Below, piece by piece: positions 1-8,781 of a stretch of DNA of 64,000 nt. Within the stretch, counting starts at the first letter, position 1. Each line of letters begins with the position of its first letter. The position numbers and the translations under genes are program-made. This DNA comes from JANYLB01 sp963837715 (GTDB taxonomy: Bacteria > Actinomycetota > Acidimicrobiia > IMCC26256 > JANYLB01). A model generated the notes under the pieces. The model was not told where the DNA came from. It saw nothing but the letters and a program-made list of their open reading frames with translations, and searched no databases. The stretch lies in NCBI GenBank assembly GCA_963837715.1, contig CAWIOF010000003.1:62001-126000 (forward strand), read 5' to 3'.

Positions 1-496
1 CGTCTTCGAGGTGCTCCGGGTGCTGGACCCGGGAGCGGACCCGCGGGCCGGGGATGCCGACGTTGATCCCGACCGGGATGCCGAGCTCCTCGCACACCTG
101 GTACACGGGGTAGTGCTTCGCATCGTTGATCGCGACCTGGCTCGTGAGCGGCGTGATGCGCACCATCGAGAAGCGCGGGTGCTCGGCGAGCTCCCGGATG
201 CGGGCGACGTTGCGGCCGGGCCGACCGGGGTCGATGAGCACCGCGGCAACGAGGAACCGGCCGGGGTGGGCATCGGCGACCTCGAACGTCTTCGCCGCGT
301 GCCGGTCGAGACCGGGTGTGAGGATGCCGGTGTTCACGTGCAGCTCGTCCATGAGGGCGAGCATCTGCTTGACCCCGACGCCTTCGCTGCCGTCGCCGCC
401 GAGGTACCCCGGGATGTGGGCGTTCTCGTCCTGGCCGAGGAAGTCGGCGGCCGACTCCTGCGTCGTGAGGTTGACCCAGATGTCGAGAACGTCCAC
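1..496 (-). CDS. amidohydrolase family 2 protein, N-terminal part
   Basis: This is the first 165 codons of an amidohydrolase-2 (PF04909, TIM-barrel) protein that runs off the left edge of the window. The readable protein begins VDVLDIWVNLTTQ, and continues with VAAVLIDPGRPGRNVARIREL and GIPVGINVGIPGP, the alternating strand/helix pattern typical of this family. The GTG start at 494-496 has an AGG about 7 nt upstream on the minus strand. It is divergent from a second amidohydrolase-2 gene at 576, and the two share a control region with an inverted repeat. Such paired genes often act in aromatic or cyclic-compound degradation as decarboxylases or hydrolases, but the substrate cannot be read here. 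The C-terminal metal ligands are outside the window. Confidence 0.8.
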   Translation of the reverse strand, partial: MDVLDIWVNLTTQESAADFLGQDENAHIPGYLGGDGSEGVGVKQMLALMDELHVNTGILTPGLDRHAAKTFEVADAHPGRFLVAAVLIDPGRPGRNVARIRELAEHPRFSMVRITPLTSQVAINDAKHYPVYQVCEELGIPVGINVGIPGPRVRSRVQHPEHLED

Positions 497-529
497 GGTG
501 AACCTCGCGGTCGGCGGGAAGAGTGGAAG

Positions 530-543
530 TGACGCTAACGTCA
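530..543. promoter_or_regulatory. inverted repeat TGACG-N4-CGTCA in divergent control region
   Basis: A perfect 5-bp inverted repeat with a 4-nt spacer lies between the divergent starts of the two amidohydrolase genes (496 and 576). Its position and symmetry suit a dimeric repressor of the TetR or MerR type. No regulator gene is adjacent, so the assignment is inference. Confidence 0.4.
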
Positions 544-575
544 GGTTTCTCGAAGTCGCAAGGAGACGAATCCAG

Positions 576-1790
576 ATGACTGCCACGGATGTGAAGACCG
601 ACCGGTACACGATCATCTCGGCCGACTGCCACGCGGGCGGGTCGCACGAGCAGTACCGCGAGTACCTCGAAGCCGAGTGGGTCCCCGAGTTCGACGCGTG
701 GCGGGGTGAGTACAGCAACCCGTTCCGCGACCTCCAGGACGACGGCCGCTCCCGCAACTGGGACGACGAGCGTCGCGTCTCCGACCTCGAGAAGGACGGC
801 ATCGTCGCCGAGGTCACGTTCCCGAACACCGTGCCGCCGTTCTTCCCGACGGGGGTGGTGATCGCGCGTCCGCCGCAGACTGCCGAGGACTACCACCGGC
901 GCTGGGCCGGCCTGCGCGCCCACAACCGCTGGCTCGCCGACTTCTGCGCGCGGTTCCCGGCGCGCCGCGCCGGCATCGGCCAGATCTTCATCGACGACAT
1001 CGACGTCGCGATCGCCGAGGTCGAGTGGATCGCCGCCAACGGACTCCGTGGTGGCGTGCTCATCCCCGCGATCCCCGACGACTCCGACCTCCCGCCGTAC
1101 TACTCCGATCACTACGACCGCCTCTGGGCGGTGTGCCAGGACCTCGACCTCGTGGTGAACCACCACACCGGCGGGAGCGGCATGCCCGACTACGGAAAGA
1201 ACCCGTCGTCGACGATCCAGTGGATGATCGAGACACCCTGGTTCGCGCATCGGCCGTTCTGGCAGTTGGTGATGAGCGGAGTGTTCGACCGGTTCCCGAA
1301 CCTGAGGCTCGTGCTCACCGAGCAGGGCTGCGACTGGGTGCCGCCGCTGCTGCGTCAACTCGACGGCATGCACATGATGATGGCCGGCGGTCGCATCGGT
1401 GAGATGAACCTCAAGAACGACATGCGCCTCCCGCTCACACCCACCGAGTACTTCGAGCGCAACGTGTGGATCGGCGTCAGCTTCCCCGCCCCGCGTGAAG
1501 CGCAGGTCATGAAGAAGCTCGGTCTGCACAAGGTGATGTGGGGCGCCGACTACCCGCACAACGAGGGCACGTCGCCGTACTCGCGCGAGAGCCTTCGCCG
1601 CTCGTTCCACGACTGGTCACCCGAAGACCTGCGCCAGGTCTTCTCCGGCACCGCGGCCGACGTCTACGGCTTCGATCTCTCGGTGCTCGACCCGATCGGC
1701 GCCGAGGTCGGCCCGAGCGTCGAGGAGCTCACCGTCCCGCTCGAGAACATCCCGAAGGGCGCGAGCAGCCCCGCCTTCTGGCGCCCCTGA
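576..1790 (+). CDS. amidohydrolase family 2 (metal-dependent hydrolase/decarboxylase)
   Basis: The 404-residue protein is a full-length amidohydrolase-2 enzyme (PF04909). Visible landmarks are SADCHAGG near residue 15 in place of the first metal-binding DxH, NHHTGG mid-protein, LTEQGCDW and the late WGADYPHNEGTSPY segment that carries the last catalytic Asp/His. ATG at 576 is chosen because AAGGAG ends about 10 nt upstream and the protein then begins MTATDVKTDRYTIISAD, a normal start for the family; an earlier in-frame start at 126 would add unlikely sequence. Family members include uracil-, carboxymuconate- and aromatic-acid-processing enzymes. It is divergent from a paralogue at the left edge and convergent with a cyclase fusion gene. 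Substrate unknown. Confidence 0.9.
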   Translation: MTATDVKTDRYTIISADCHAGGSHEQYREYLEAEWVPEFDAWRGEYSNPFRDLQDDGRSRNWDDERRVSDLEKDGIVAEVTFPNTVPPFFPTGVVIARPPQTAEDYHRRWAGLRAHNRWLADFCARFPARRAGIGQIFIDDIDVAIAEVEWIAANGLRGGVLIPAIPDDSDLPPYYSDHYDRLWAVCQDLDLVVNHHTGGSGMPDYGKNPSSTIQWMIETPWFAHRPFWQLVMSGVFDRFPNLRLVLTEQGCDWVPPLLRQLDGMHMMMAGGRIGEMNLKNDMRLPLTPTEYFERNVWIGVSFPAPREAQVMKKLGLHKVMWGADYPHNEGTSPYSRESLRRSFHDWSPEDLRQVFSGTAADVYGFDLSVLDPIGAEVGPSVEELTVPLENIPKGASSPAFWRP

Positions 1791-1802
1791 GCCACTCGTC
1801 GG

Positions 1803-3898
1803 TCAGCCGGTCGGGGCGATGAAGGCGATCGGGGGCGACTGCTTCTCGCACGCGGTGGTGTCGAGGTCGGCCGCGGGATCGGCGAGGAAGCGGCGGCGGA
1901 TCGTGGCCAGGCAGGGTGGGCCACTGTCTGCGAGCTGCTCACCGAGCGTCGGGAAGACGACGGTCGACGAGTTCGGGAAGCGTGCGGCCAGGTTCTCGAT
2001 CCAGCGCGCATCGCCGTTCGGCGTGATGTCGCCCCGGTAGAACAGGGCCGGCACCGGGCTCGCGGCCGAGGTGAAGACGGGGTCGGACACTGGAGGCACA
2101 TCCCACGCACTACACCAACGCTTCCAGGTCGCGAGGTTCTCGGTGTCGAACGCCGGAGCCGTCTCGGCGGCCAACGCGGCTCCGATCGGGTCGACCGTCA
2201 GACATGTCGTACGAGCAGAGTGTACGACAACGATGCGCCCCACGGATTCATCGGGTCGAGTGCGGGCTGGTTGTAGAGCAGCACCTCGGAGGAGATGATC
2301 GGGTCAGACCGTTGGGCGATCGCCGCCGGGATGAGGCTGTACGACGCCGAGAAGTTCAGCGCGTGCGCCAGCGCCTCGGCGCCGCGTCCGCCGTCCATCA
2401 GGATCGGAACGGGCGTCTCGATGACCGTGGGGTTGTTCCCGACGATCACGCGCGGCGACTCGGCGAAGTCGGCGTGGATCTCGAGGTACTGGGCCTCGAG
2501 ATCCGGGTAGTTGCCCCGACAGACCGGATCCGCCTCACACAGGGCGAGGTAACGCTGGAACGCACCGGCGAGGCTCGAGACGTCGGTCGTGAAGCCGGTC
2601 TGGCCGTTGGGGAAGGGGTTCTCGAGGGTGATGGTCCGGACCGCGCCCGGAGCTCGGCGCAGCATCCCGAACACGAGTGCGCTCAGCTGGTGCTGGGCGA
2701 GGAGGTCGGCGGTCGGGATCCGCAACGCGACCATGAGATCGAGGGTGTCGAGCGTCGCGGTCTCGATGTTGAAGTTCGCGGGGTTGAACCCCTTGTCGAT
2801 CCACTTCTTCTTGCACTCGACGATCGCGTCGGTCTCCGCCTGGATCTGGACCGGGTCGTCTCGCGGGTTCGCGAGGCGCGCCGGGAGGACTGCGGAGAGA
2901 TCGGGGCACCGCAGCACGGGGTCGCTGAGGGTGAACCCGCGGTTGCCGAAGTCGATGAGCTCGGCGTGATCGCGCACCGGAGACGTCGCGATCGATTCAC
3001 CTCCGAAGCTGATCGTGGGGGCGGCCGAGGTGGTGCCGGAACGCGCGGGCGCGCGCACCACGTTCACCCGTACGTCGGGACCATCGTCGGGTCGCGAACG
3101 ATCCTGTGGCACGACCAGGTCGCCGCAGGTGGCGTCGGGCACCTCCGTCGTGATCCGAGTCGGGCAGGGTTTGGTCTGGAACTCGGGTACGTAACCCTTC
3201 GGTGTCGGAACGCCCGCGAGGTCGGCGGCCGACTCGTCGCCGTCGCTGCGCGTCAGCACGAACGCCGCGCCGACGACGGCGAGTATCCCCAGCATCACCA
3301 CGGCCACGATCACTGACTGACGCGACTTCCGGGGCGCGGCGGGCGACGGCGTCGACGTCGGTGTGGGGGCGGTCATGGGCTCCGGTGAGGAGCGGTCGAC
3401 CACCTCGACGGTCGGCAGGGCGCCCGGGATGCCCTTGAGCGTCAGCGGACCGACGTCGCGGAAGTGCAGCTGCCTCCGGTTGCCGACCAGCGATCGGACC
3501 ACTGCGCTCGCGTAGGTCGAGCCGGCGGGTGCGGTCGCCTCGAGTCGGGCGGCTTCGACGATCGGCATTCCGGAGTAGTCGTCGCCGTCCTGGGCGACCT
3601 CGCCGGTGCTGATGCCGATGCGGAGACGCGGCGGATCGTCTTCGTCGAGCGCGGCAGCGGCAGCGTGCAGTGCCGTCGCACACACGACCGCGTCGGCGAC
3701 GCTGTCGGGGAACACGGCCATCGCGCCGTCGCCCGCGGTGCTCACGATCCGACCGTCGTGTTCGCGCACCGTGTCGTGCAGCGCCGCCATGAATCGACCG
3801 GTGAATGCATCGAACTGGTCGTCCCCGAGACGGGCGCGTCGCTCGGTTGAAGCGACGAGATCGCAGAAGAGGATGCTGACGGTCTGCGTTCGGGTCAT
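1803..3898 (-). CDS. class III cyclase domain fused to degenerate TAP-type alpha/beta-hydrolase (apparent frameshift)
   Basis: Residues 1-170 form a class III nucleotide cyclase domain with both metal-binding Asp residues (FCDLVAST, Asp13; AGDGAMAVF, Asp57). A transmembrane helix (SVIVAVVMLGILAVVGAAFVL) follows, then an extracytoplasmic alpha/beta-hydrolase-like domain ending in a TAP-type C-terminus (VPALFYRGD...FRFL-like tail RRRFLADPAADLDTTAC). The reading frame breaks near 2207-2235: the upstream frame stops at 2198 and the TAP tail continues in another frame, consistent with one missing base. The hydrolase lacks the GxSxG nucleophile motif (LLAQHQLSA stands in its place) and the terminal His, so it may be a sensor domain rather than an enzyme. 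In the cyclase the usual KxxGDG Lys is Ser and the NxxAR Asn is absent. The next gene upstream, an SDR, ends 4 nt before this start, suggesting one transcript. Confidence 0.75.
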
Positions 3899-3902
3899 GC
3901 GG

Positions 3903-4688
3903 CTACAGGTCGGGGAGTCCGAGCGCGAGGTTGGGGGCTTCGAGGCCGCCGTCGACCTCGAGGAGCTTGCCGGTGACGAAGCTGCCCGCGGGTGAAGCGA
4001 GGTAGAGCGCGGCGAGGGCGATGTCGTCGGGCTGGCCGAGCCGCTTCAACGGCGTGCCTTCTTCCATCTGGGTGCGGAGCGCGTCGTCGGTGAGCACGGT
4101 CTCGAGCGCGCTCGTGGCGACGGATCCGACGGCGATCGCGTTGACACGGATGCGCGGCGCGAGGTCGGCGGCCATCAGCCGCGTCATGTGGGTGAGCGCG
4201 GCCTTCGCGGTGCCGTAGGCGACGAACCCACGGTCGGAGAGCCGCCCGATCGCGGAGGAGATGTTCACGATCGCGCCCCCGCCGCGCTCGAGCATCGGAG
4301 GGATCGCAGCCTTGCTCAACGCGAACGCGGTCGTCGTGTTGAAGTGGAAGGAGCGCTCGAAGTACCCGACACTCGTGTCGAGCAACGGTCGGGGTGCCGA
4401 ACCGCCGGCGTTGTTCACGACGATGTCGATGCCGCCGAGCTCCTCGACCGCGGCCGCGGCGAGGGCGACGAGGTTGTCGGTGTCGTTGGCGTCGGTGGGG
4501 ATCACGAGGGCCCGCCCGCCGAAGGCTCGGACCTGCTCGGCGATCACGTCGAGCTGTTCCTTGGTGCGGGCCGCGAGCACGAGGTCGGCGCCGGCCTCGG
4601 CCAGGGCCAGGGCGGTCGCGGCGCCGATGCCGCGGCCGGCGCCGGTGACGATGGCTACTTGTCCGTCGATGCGGAAGCGTTCGAGCAT
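3903..4688 (-). CDS. SDR family NAD(P)-dependent oxidoreductase
   Basis: A 261-residue classical short-chain dehydrogenase/reductase. It has the cofactor motif TGAGRGIG near residue 15, NNAG mid-protein, the catalytic Ser in NISSAIG and the YGTAK motif (Tyr-x3-Lys), and ends with the usual VDGGL segment. ATG at 4686-4688 is chosen because a TACAGT -10-like box lies exactly 6 nt upstream, a pattern repeated in this window, and because MLERFRIDGQVAIVTG is a standard SDR start; longer extensions have no SDR similarity. The gene is followed 4 nt later by the cyclase fusion, so the two are probably cotranscribed. It probably oxidises or reduces a hydroxyl/keto substrate of unknown identity. Confidence 0.9.
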   Translation of the reverse strand: MLERFRIDGQVAIVTGAGRGIGAATALALAEAGADLVLAARTKEQLDVIAEQVRAFGGRALVIPTDANDTDNLVALAAAAVEELGGIDIVVNNAGGSAPRPLLDTSVGYFERSFHFNTTTAFALSKAAIPPMLERGGGAIVNISSAIGRLSDRGFVAYGTAKAALTHMTRLMAADLAPRIRVNAIAVGSVATSALETVLTDDALRTQMEEGTPLKRLGQPDDIALAALYLASPAGSFVTGKLLEVDGGLEAPNLALGLPDL

Positions 4689-4694
4689 GGCCGG

Positions 4695-4700
4695 ACTGTA
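4695..4700 (-). promoter_or_regulatory. -10 box TACAGT, leaderless start of SDR gene
   Basis: TACAGT reads on the minus strand and is separated from the ATG at 4688 by 6 nt, so transcription should begin at or next to the start codon. No Shine-Dalgarno sequence is present. Confidence 0.5.
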
Positions 4701-4741
4701 TCGGGCAACAGTTTCGGGACCGGTCCTGCCGATACAGGGAA

Positions 4742-5880
4742 GTGCGACGGATCGCCGCGGTTCTCCTGTTCGGGATGTCTGCCTTCGCCGCGGCCCTCGT
4801 CCCGATCGGGACCACCGCGGCCGGCGCCGTCCCGATCCCGGGTGCACCCTCGTGCACGACCGCCCCGGCCGACAGCTACTGGCACGCCCGGCGCCGACAC
4901 CCTGCCCGTCCACCCCAGCTCGTCGACCTGGGTCGCGAGCGCGGGTTCCGACGCGGTCGCTGCACCCCGACTTCGGCGCCGGGCTGTACGACGGCGGACC
5001 GATCGGCATCCCGTTCGTCACGGTGTCGGGCACCCAGCCACGGGTGCCGATCAGCTTCGACTACGACGACGAGAGCGATCCCGGTCCGTATCCGATCCCC
5101 GCGAACGCGCCCATCGAGGGCGGGTCGCAGAGCAGCGGCGACCGGCACGTGCTCGTGGTCGATCGCGACCGCTGCCGGCTCTACGAGGTGTTCTCCTCGT
5201 ACCCCCAGGGTGGGGGCACGAGCTGGACCGCGGGGTCGGGCGCGGTGTGGGACCTCACGTCGAACGCGTTCCGCCCGTCGGGTTGGACGTCGGCCGACGC
5301 CGCCGGCCTGCCGATCCTTCCCGGCCTCGTCCGCTACGACGAGATCGCCGCCGGCGAGATCGACCACGCGATCCGCATCACGCTGAACCGCACCGACAAT
5401 CGCTTCGTCTGGCCCGCGACCCACCGGGCCGGGAGCGGGACCGCCGCGAACGCGCCGATGGGGCAACGCTTCCGACTCAAGGCGGGCGTCGACATCTCCG
5501 GCTACCCACCCCAGGCCCAGGTCGTGCTGCGCGCGCTCAAGCGCTATGGCGCGATCGTCGCCGACAACGGCAGCTCCTGGTACCTCTCCGGCGCGCCCGA
5601 CGACCGCTTCGACAACGACGACCTGCACACCCTCCAGAATCTCCACGGTTCCGACTTCGAGGCCGTCGACTCCTCGTCGCTCATCGCCGACCCGAACTCC
5701 GGCCGCGTCGTCGGTACCCCCACCGTCTCGACGACCACGACCTCGACGACGACCTCGACGACCACCTCGACGACCACCGCATCGACGACCACCACCACGA
5801 CGTCGCCTCCCGGACCGCCCGCGCCGCGCGTGCACCGCGACCGCCGCCCGCGCCTGCGAACGGGAGTCAGCGGGGGGTGA
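4742..5880 (+). CDS. secreted protein with Thr/Ser-rich tail (two apparent frameshifts)
   Basis: The protein starts at GTG 4742 behind AGGGA with a signal peptide (VRRIAAVLLFGMSAFAAALVP) and continues PSCTTAPADSYWHA. The frame then changes near 4890 to read ADTLPVHPSSSTWVASAGS and again near 4955 to read LHPDFGAGLYDGG; each change fits one extra base. The restored protein resembles an exported family found in actinobacteria and plants with the landmarks LPVHP, LHPDFG, DESDPGPYP, HAIRITLNRT and YGAIVADNGSSWY; its function is unknown. The C-terminus is a mucin-like run of Thr and Ser (about 25 residues) that could be a wall-spanning or glycosylated linker. The gene converges on, and overlaps by 14 nt, the P450 gene. 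Function not assigned; the frameshifts look like sequence errors. Confidence 0.7.
5738..5808 (+). repeat. low-complexity Thr-codon repeat
   Basis: Repeats of ACGACC, TCGACG and similar Thr/Ser codons encode the Thr-rich tail of the secreted protein. It is coding low complexity, not a CRISPR or regulatory array. Confidence 0.8.
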
Positions 5881-7072
5881 GGGCGACGGGGAGATGGCTC
5901 AGGCCCCAGAGGCGGTTCGCCCGGGTGAAGGTGGGTCGGCCGACGAGGTCGATCGTGGCGACCCGGTCGAGGATCTCCTCGAACATCACCCGGATCTCGA
6001 GCCGGGCGAGGCTCGCGCCGAGGCAGAAGTGGACGCCCTGGCCGAACCCGACGTGCGGGTTCGGCGCGCGGGTCACGTCGAAGCGGAACGGATCGTCGAA
6101 CACCCTCTCGTCGCGGTTGGCCGACATCTCCCACACGGTCACCTTGTCGCCCGCCGCGATCAGAGCGCCGTGCAGTTCGACGGCACGCGTCGCAGTGCGG
6201 CGCTTGTACACCGACGGGCTCGCCCAGCGCACCGATTCCTCGACGGCACCCGGTACGAGCCCGACGTCGTCGCGCAGTCGCGCCCACTGATCGGGTGCCC
6301 GCACCAGCTCGAGGATTCCCCCGGCGATCGCCTTGCGGGTCGTCTCGCTCCCCGCGGTGAACAGCAGGGTGAAGAACAGCTCGAGCTCGGGTTGGGTGAG
6401 CTGGGAGGGCTCTTCGTCGGGAAGCGACGCGGAGGCCACGACCGAGAGCATGTCGTCGACCGGGTTGCGTCGTCGTTCGGCCACGAACGCGGCGCCGTAC
6501 TCGTAGAGGTGGAGCGCGGCTTCGGGATCGGCGCCGCTGAGGTCCGACATCCCGTCGACCCAGTCGCAGAGCTGGTCTTGATCCGCCGCCGGCACACCGA
6601 GGAGGGTGGCGATGGCCTGGAGCGGGAGCTGCCGGGCGATGTCGACGACGAAGTCGCACGTCCCCCGCTCGACGGCGGCTTCGAGGATCGCGCGCGTCCG
6701 CCGGCGGAGGTCGGCTTCGAGCGAGCCGATCATGCGGGGGGTGAACCCGGTGCTCACCAGTCGACGGATCCGCTGGTGACGCGGGTCGTCCATCATGTTG
6801 AACACGACCCCCGCGACGGTGAGGTCCTCGATCGTCGTCCCGCCGAAGGGTCGGCCACCACCGGTCTCCGACGAGAACGTCTGCGGGTCGCGGAAGACGT
6901 GCAGCACGTCGGCATGCCGGCTGACGACCCAGAACCCCTCGCCGTCGGGCGTGTGCTCCGTCGGTTCGTGCCACCAGACCGGTGCATCGCGTCGCAGTGC
7001 GACGAAGAGCTCGTGGGGGAATCCCTCGGTGAACCGGTCGAGGTCGGTGAGGTCGGCCTCGATGGTCGGCAT
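5867..7072 (-). CDS. cytochrome P450
   Basis: A 401-residue soluble bacterial P450. The I-helix oxygen-binding motif is FTAGSETTRKA, the K-helix ExxR is EESVRW, and the haem loop is FGQGVHFCLGASLARLE with the thiolate Cys at about residue 350. The N-terminal AGVVFNMMDDPRHQRIRRLV segment is the usual C-helix region. The start ATG at 7070-7072 overlaps the stop of the GH20 gene (TGATG), which supports translational coupling and excludes the longer reading from 7141. The closest recognisable style is the steroid/alkane-hydroxylating P450s of mycobacteria (CYP124/125/142-like), but subfamily cannot be set by eye. It needs ferredoxin and reductase partners that are not in this operon. Substrate unknown. 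Confidence 0.93.
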   Translation of the reverse strand: MPTIEADLTDLDRFTEGFPHELFVALRRDAPVWWHEPTEHTPDGEGFWVVSRHADVLHVFRDPQTFSSETGGGRPFGGTTIEDLTVAGVVFNMMDDPRHQRIRRLVSTGFTPRMIGSLEADLRRRTRAILEAAVERGTCDFVVDIARQLPLQAIATLLGVPAADQDQLCDWVDGMSDLSGADPEAALHLYEYGAAFVAERRRNPVDDMLSVVASASLPDEEPSQLTQPELELFFTLLFTAGSETTRKAIAGGILELVRAPDQWARLRDDVGLVPGAVEESVRWASPSVYKRRTATRAVELHGALIAAGDKVTVWEMSANRDERVFDDPFRFDVTRAPNPHVGFGQGVHFCLGASLARLEIRVMFEEILDRVATIDLVGRPTFTRANRLWGLSHLPVALTPR

Positions 7073-8781
7073 CAGGTCCAGCTTCCCCAGTCGCTCCGGG
7101 CTGCTCCCTGTTCGTAACAGGACAGGAGGTGTTCGAGCCACGCCGCGCTGTCGTCGAGCCCGCCGGGGCGGTTCCGGGCCAGCCAGAGGCGCCGGTGCTC
7201 GGCGATCAGCCGGCGGAGGTCGGCCGCAAGGGACGCGCGGGTCGACGCGTCGACCGACGTGATGGAGCCGTCGCCGAGGAGTCGCGCCCGCGCGTCACGA
7301 GTCAGGAGCGCGACGAGCGCGGCGCCGTTGCGCAGCTCGTCCTGGAGGAGCGGCGCGTCGGGTCGCGCCGGCCGGGCTCGATCGATGCGTTCACCTGCGT
7401 CGGCGAGGATCGCGTCGACGGCGTCGAGCTCGGCAATATCGAAGCCCTTGGTGAACCCGCGCCCGAGCTGGAGCTGGGGCCAGTATCCGTGCGCGACGAG
7501 CGCGGAGATGTTGGGAGCCTGCGGCGTGATCGCACGGTGGACGTCGCCGAGCGCGAGGAGCGCGGCGGCGTACTCGCCGGTGGGATCGGCATACGCGTGG
7601 ATGCTCAACGCCGCGCCCAGATCGAGATCCCGGTTCGACTCGAGGCACCACGAGACCGCGGCCCCGTACGCGAGACCGGGATCGCTGATCGGGAGGTACT
7701 GGAGGTGGCCGAGGTCGCCCCAGTCGGTGTTGAGGAACCCGGAGCCGCCGTGGGTGAGCGCGGCCTGCGCGGCCGACACGCACGTGCCGCGCATGTTGGT
7801 GACCCGACCGAGGATCGTGCACCAGCTCGACGTGCCGGGGGCGACCCAGAAGGGCTTGCCGGCGGCGGAGTAGGCCGCGGCGCGTTCGTCGAAGGGGTGC
7901 CAGTCCTCGTAGCCCCACTCGCAGGTCGTCACGCCGTCGGGGATCTGCGCGAGGCGCTCGGGTCGACCGCCGAGCACGTCGCTCCACACGAGCATCTCGC
8001 GGCCCGCGAGCTCGGGGAGGTCGCGCAGCGTCCGGAGCCAGGTGAGGTAGTCGTCGAAGCGGCTGTCGGGGAGCTCCCACGGCTCGTCGAGGCCGACGTG
8101 CACCTTCCGGCTGGTGAAGTTCGGGAGCAGCTCCGCGAGCAGTTCCCGGATCAACGCGAGCGACGCGGGGTTGGTCGGGTCGATGGTGGTCGGCGGTTCG
8201 CGCGGCAGCTCGCCCTCGGGCGGCGCCAGCGCGAGGGGTCGGTACCGCTCGTGTCGGAGCCAGCGGCGCATGTGGCCCAGGCAGTTCTGGTTCGGCACCA
8301 GGTCGACATGGCGGGCCCGGCAGAACTCGTCGAGCTCGCGGATCTCCTCGGCGGTGAACGGACTCGCGTCGCGCCACACGTCTTCGTGGTCGACGTAGGC
8401 GAAGGTGTGCTCGCAGTAGAGCTCGACGTGGTTCACCTTCCACGACGCGAGGCGGTCGATGAGATCGCGCAGGGTGGCGAGGCTCGGGACCTTGTCGCGC
8501 GAGCAGTCGAGCATCACGCCACGAACGGCCAGGTCGGGCCAGTCCCGGATGATGCCGACGGGTACGTCGCCGAACGTCCGCAGTTGTGCGAGCGTCGCCC
8601 GTCCGTAGAACAGGCCCGCGTCGTCGGCGGCGGTGATCGTGATCGCACCGGATGCACCGATCCGCAGTTCGTACCCCTCGGCCGGCAGCGCCGGATCGCG
8701 GGCGGTGCGCGGTTCGCCCTCGGCCGGAGTGACGATCGCACCGCTCCGTTCGATGGAGCGGGGTTGGGGCAACAGGTTCAC
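7072..8781 (-). CDS. glycoside hydrolase family 20-like beta-N-acetylhexosaminidase
   Basis: A 569-residue protein with the GH20b-type N-terminal domain (GYELRIG...ITAADDAGLFYGRATLAQL), then a TIM barrel containing RGVMLDCSRDKVPSLATL, LVPNQNCLGHM and HVGLDEPWEL, where Asp-Glu near residues 229-230 would be the catalytic pair. In GH20 enzymes this pair cleaves terminal N-acetylhexosamine by substrate-assisted catalysis. No signal peptide is visible, so it is probably cytoplasmic. The GTG start at 8779-8781 overlaps the stop of the upstream NDH-2 gene by 4 nt (GTGA), and its own stop overlaps the P450 start. The functional link between these three genes is unclear. The C-terminal 200 residues are helical and of no recognised function. 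Confidence 0.85.
   Translation of the reverse strand: MNLLPQPRSIERSGAIVTPAEGEPRTARDPALPAEGYELRIGASGAITITAADDAGLFYGRATLAQLRTFGDVPVGIIRDWPDLAVRGVMLDCSRDKVPSLATLRDLIDRLASWKVNHVELYCEHTFAYVDHEDVWRDASPFTAEEIRELDEFCRARHVDLVPNQNCLGHMRRWLRHERYRPLALAPPEGELPREPPTTIDPTNPASLALIRELLAELLPNFTSRKVHVGLDEPWELPDSRFDDYLTWLRTLRDLPELAGREMLVWSDVLGGRPERLAQIPDGVTTCEWGYEDWHPFDERAAAYSAAGKPFWVAPGTSSWCTILGRVTNMRGTCVSAAQAALTHGGSGFLNTDWGDLGHLQYLPISDPGLAYGAAVSWCLESNRDLDLGAALSIHAYADPTGEYAAALLALGDVHRAITPQAPNISALVAHGYWPQLQLGRGFTKGFDIAELDAVDAILADAGERIDRARPARPDAPLLQDELRNGAALVALLTRDARARLLGDGSITSVDASTRASLAADLRRLIAEHRRLWLARNRPGGLDDSAAWLEHLLSCYEQGAARSDWGSWT

Noticed and set aside
5738..5808. Short tandem repeats that could be taken for a CRISPR or regulatory array
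   Set aside because: They are in-frame Thr/Ser codons of the secreted protein tail with no spacer structure.
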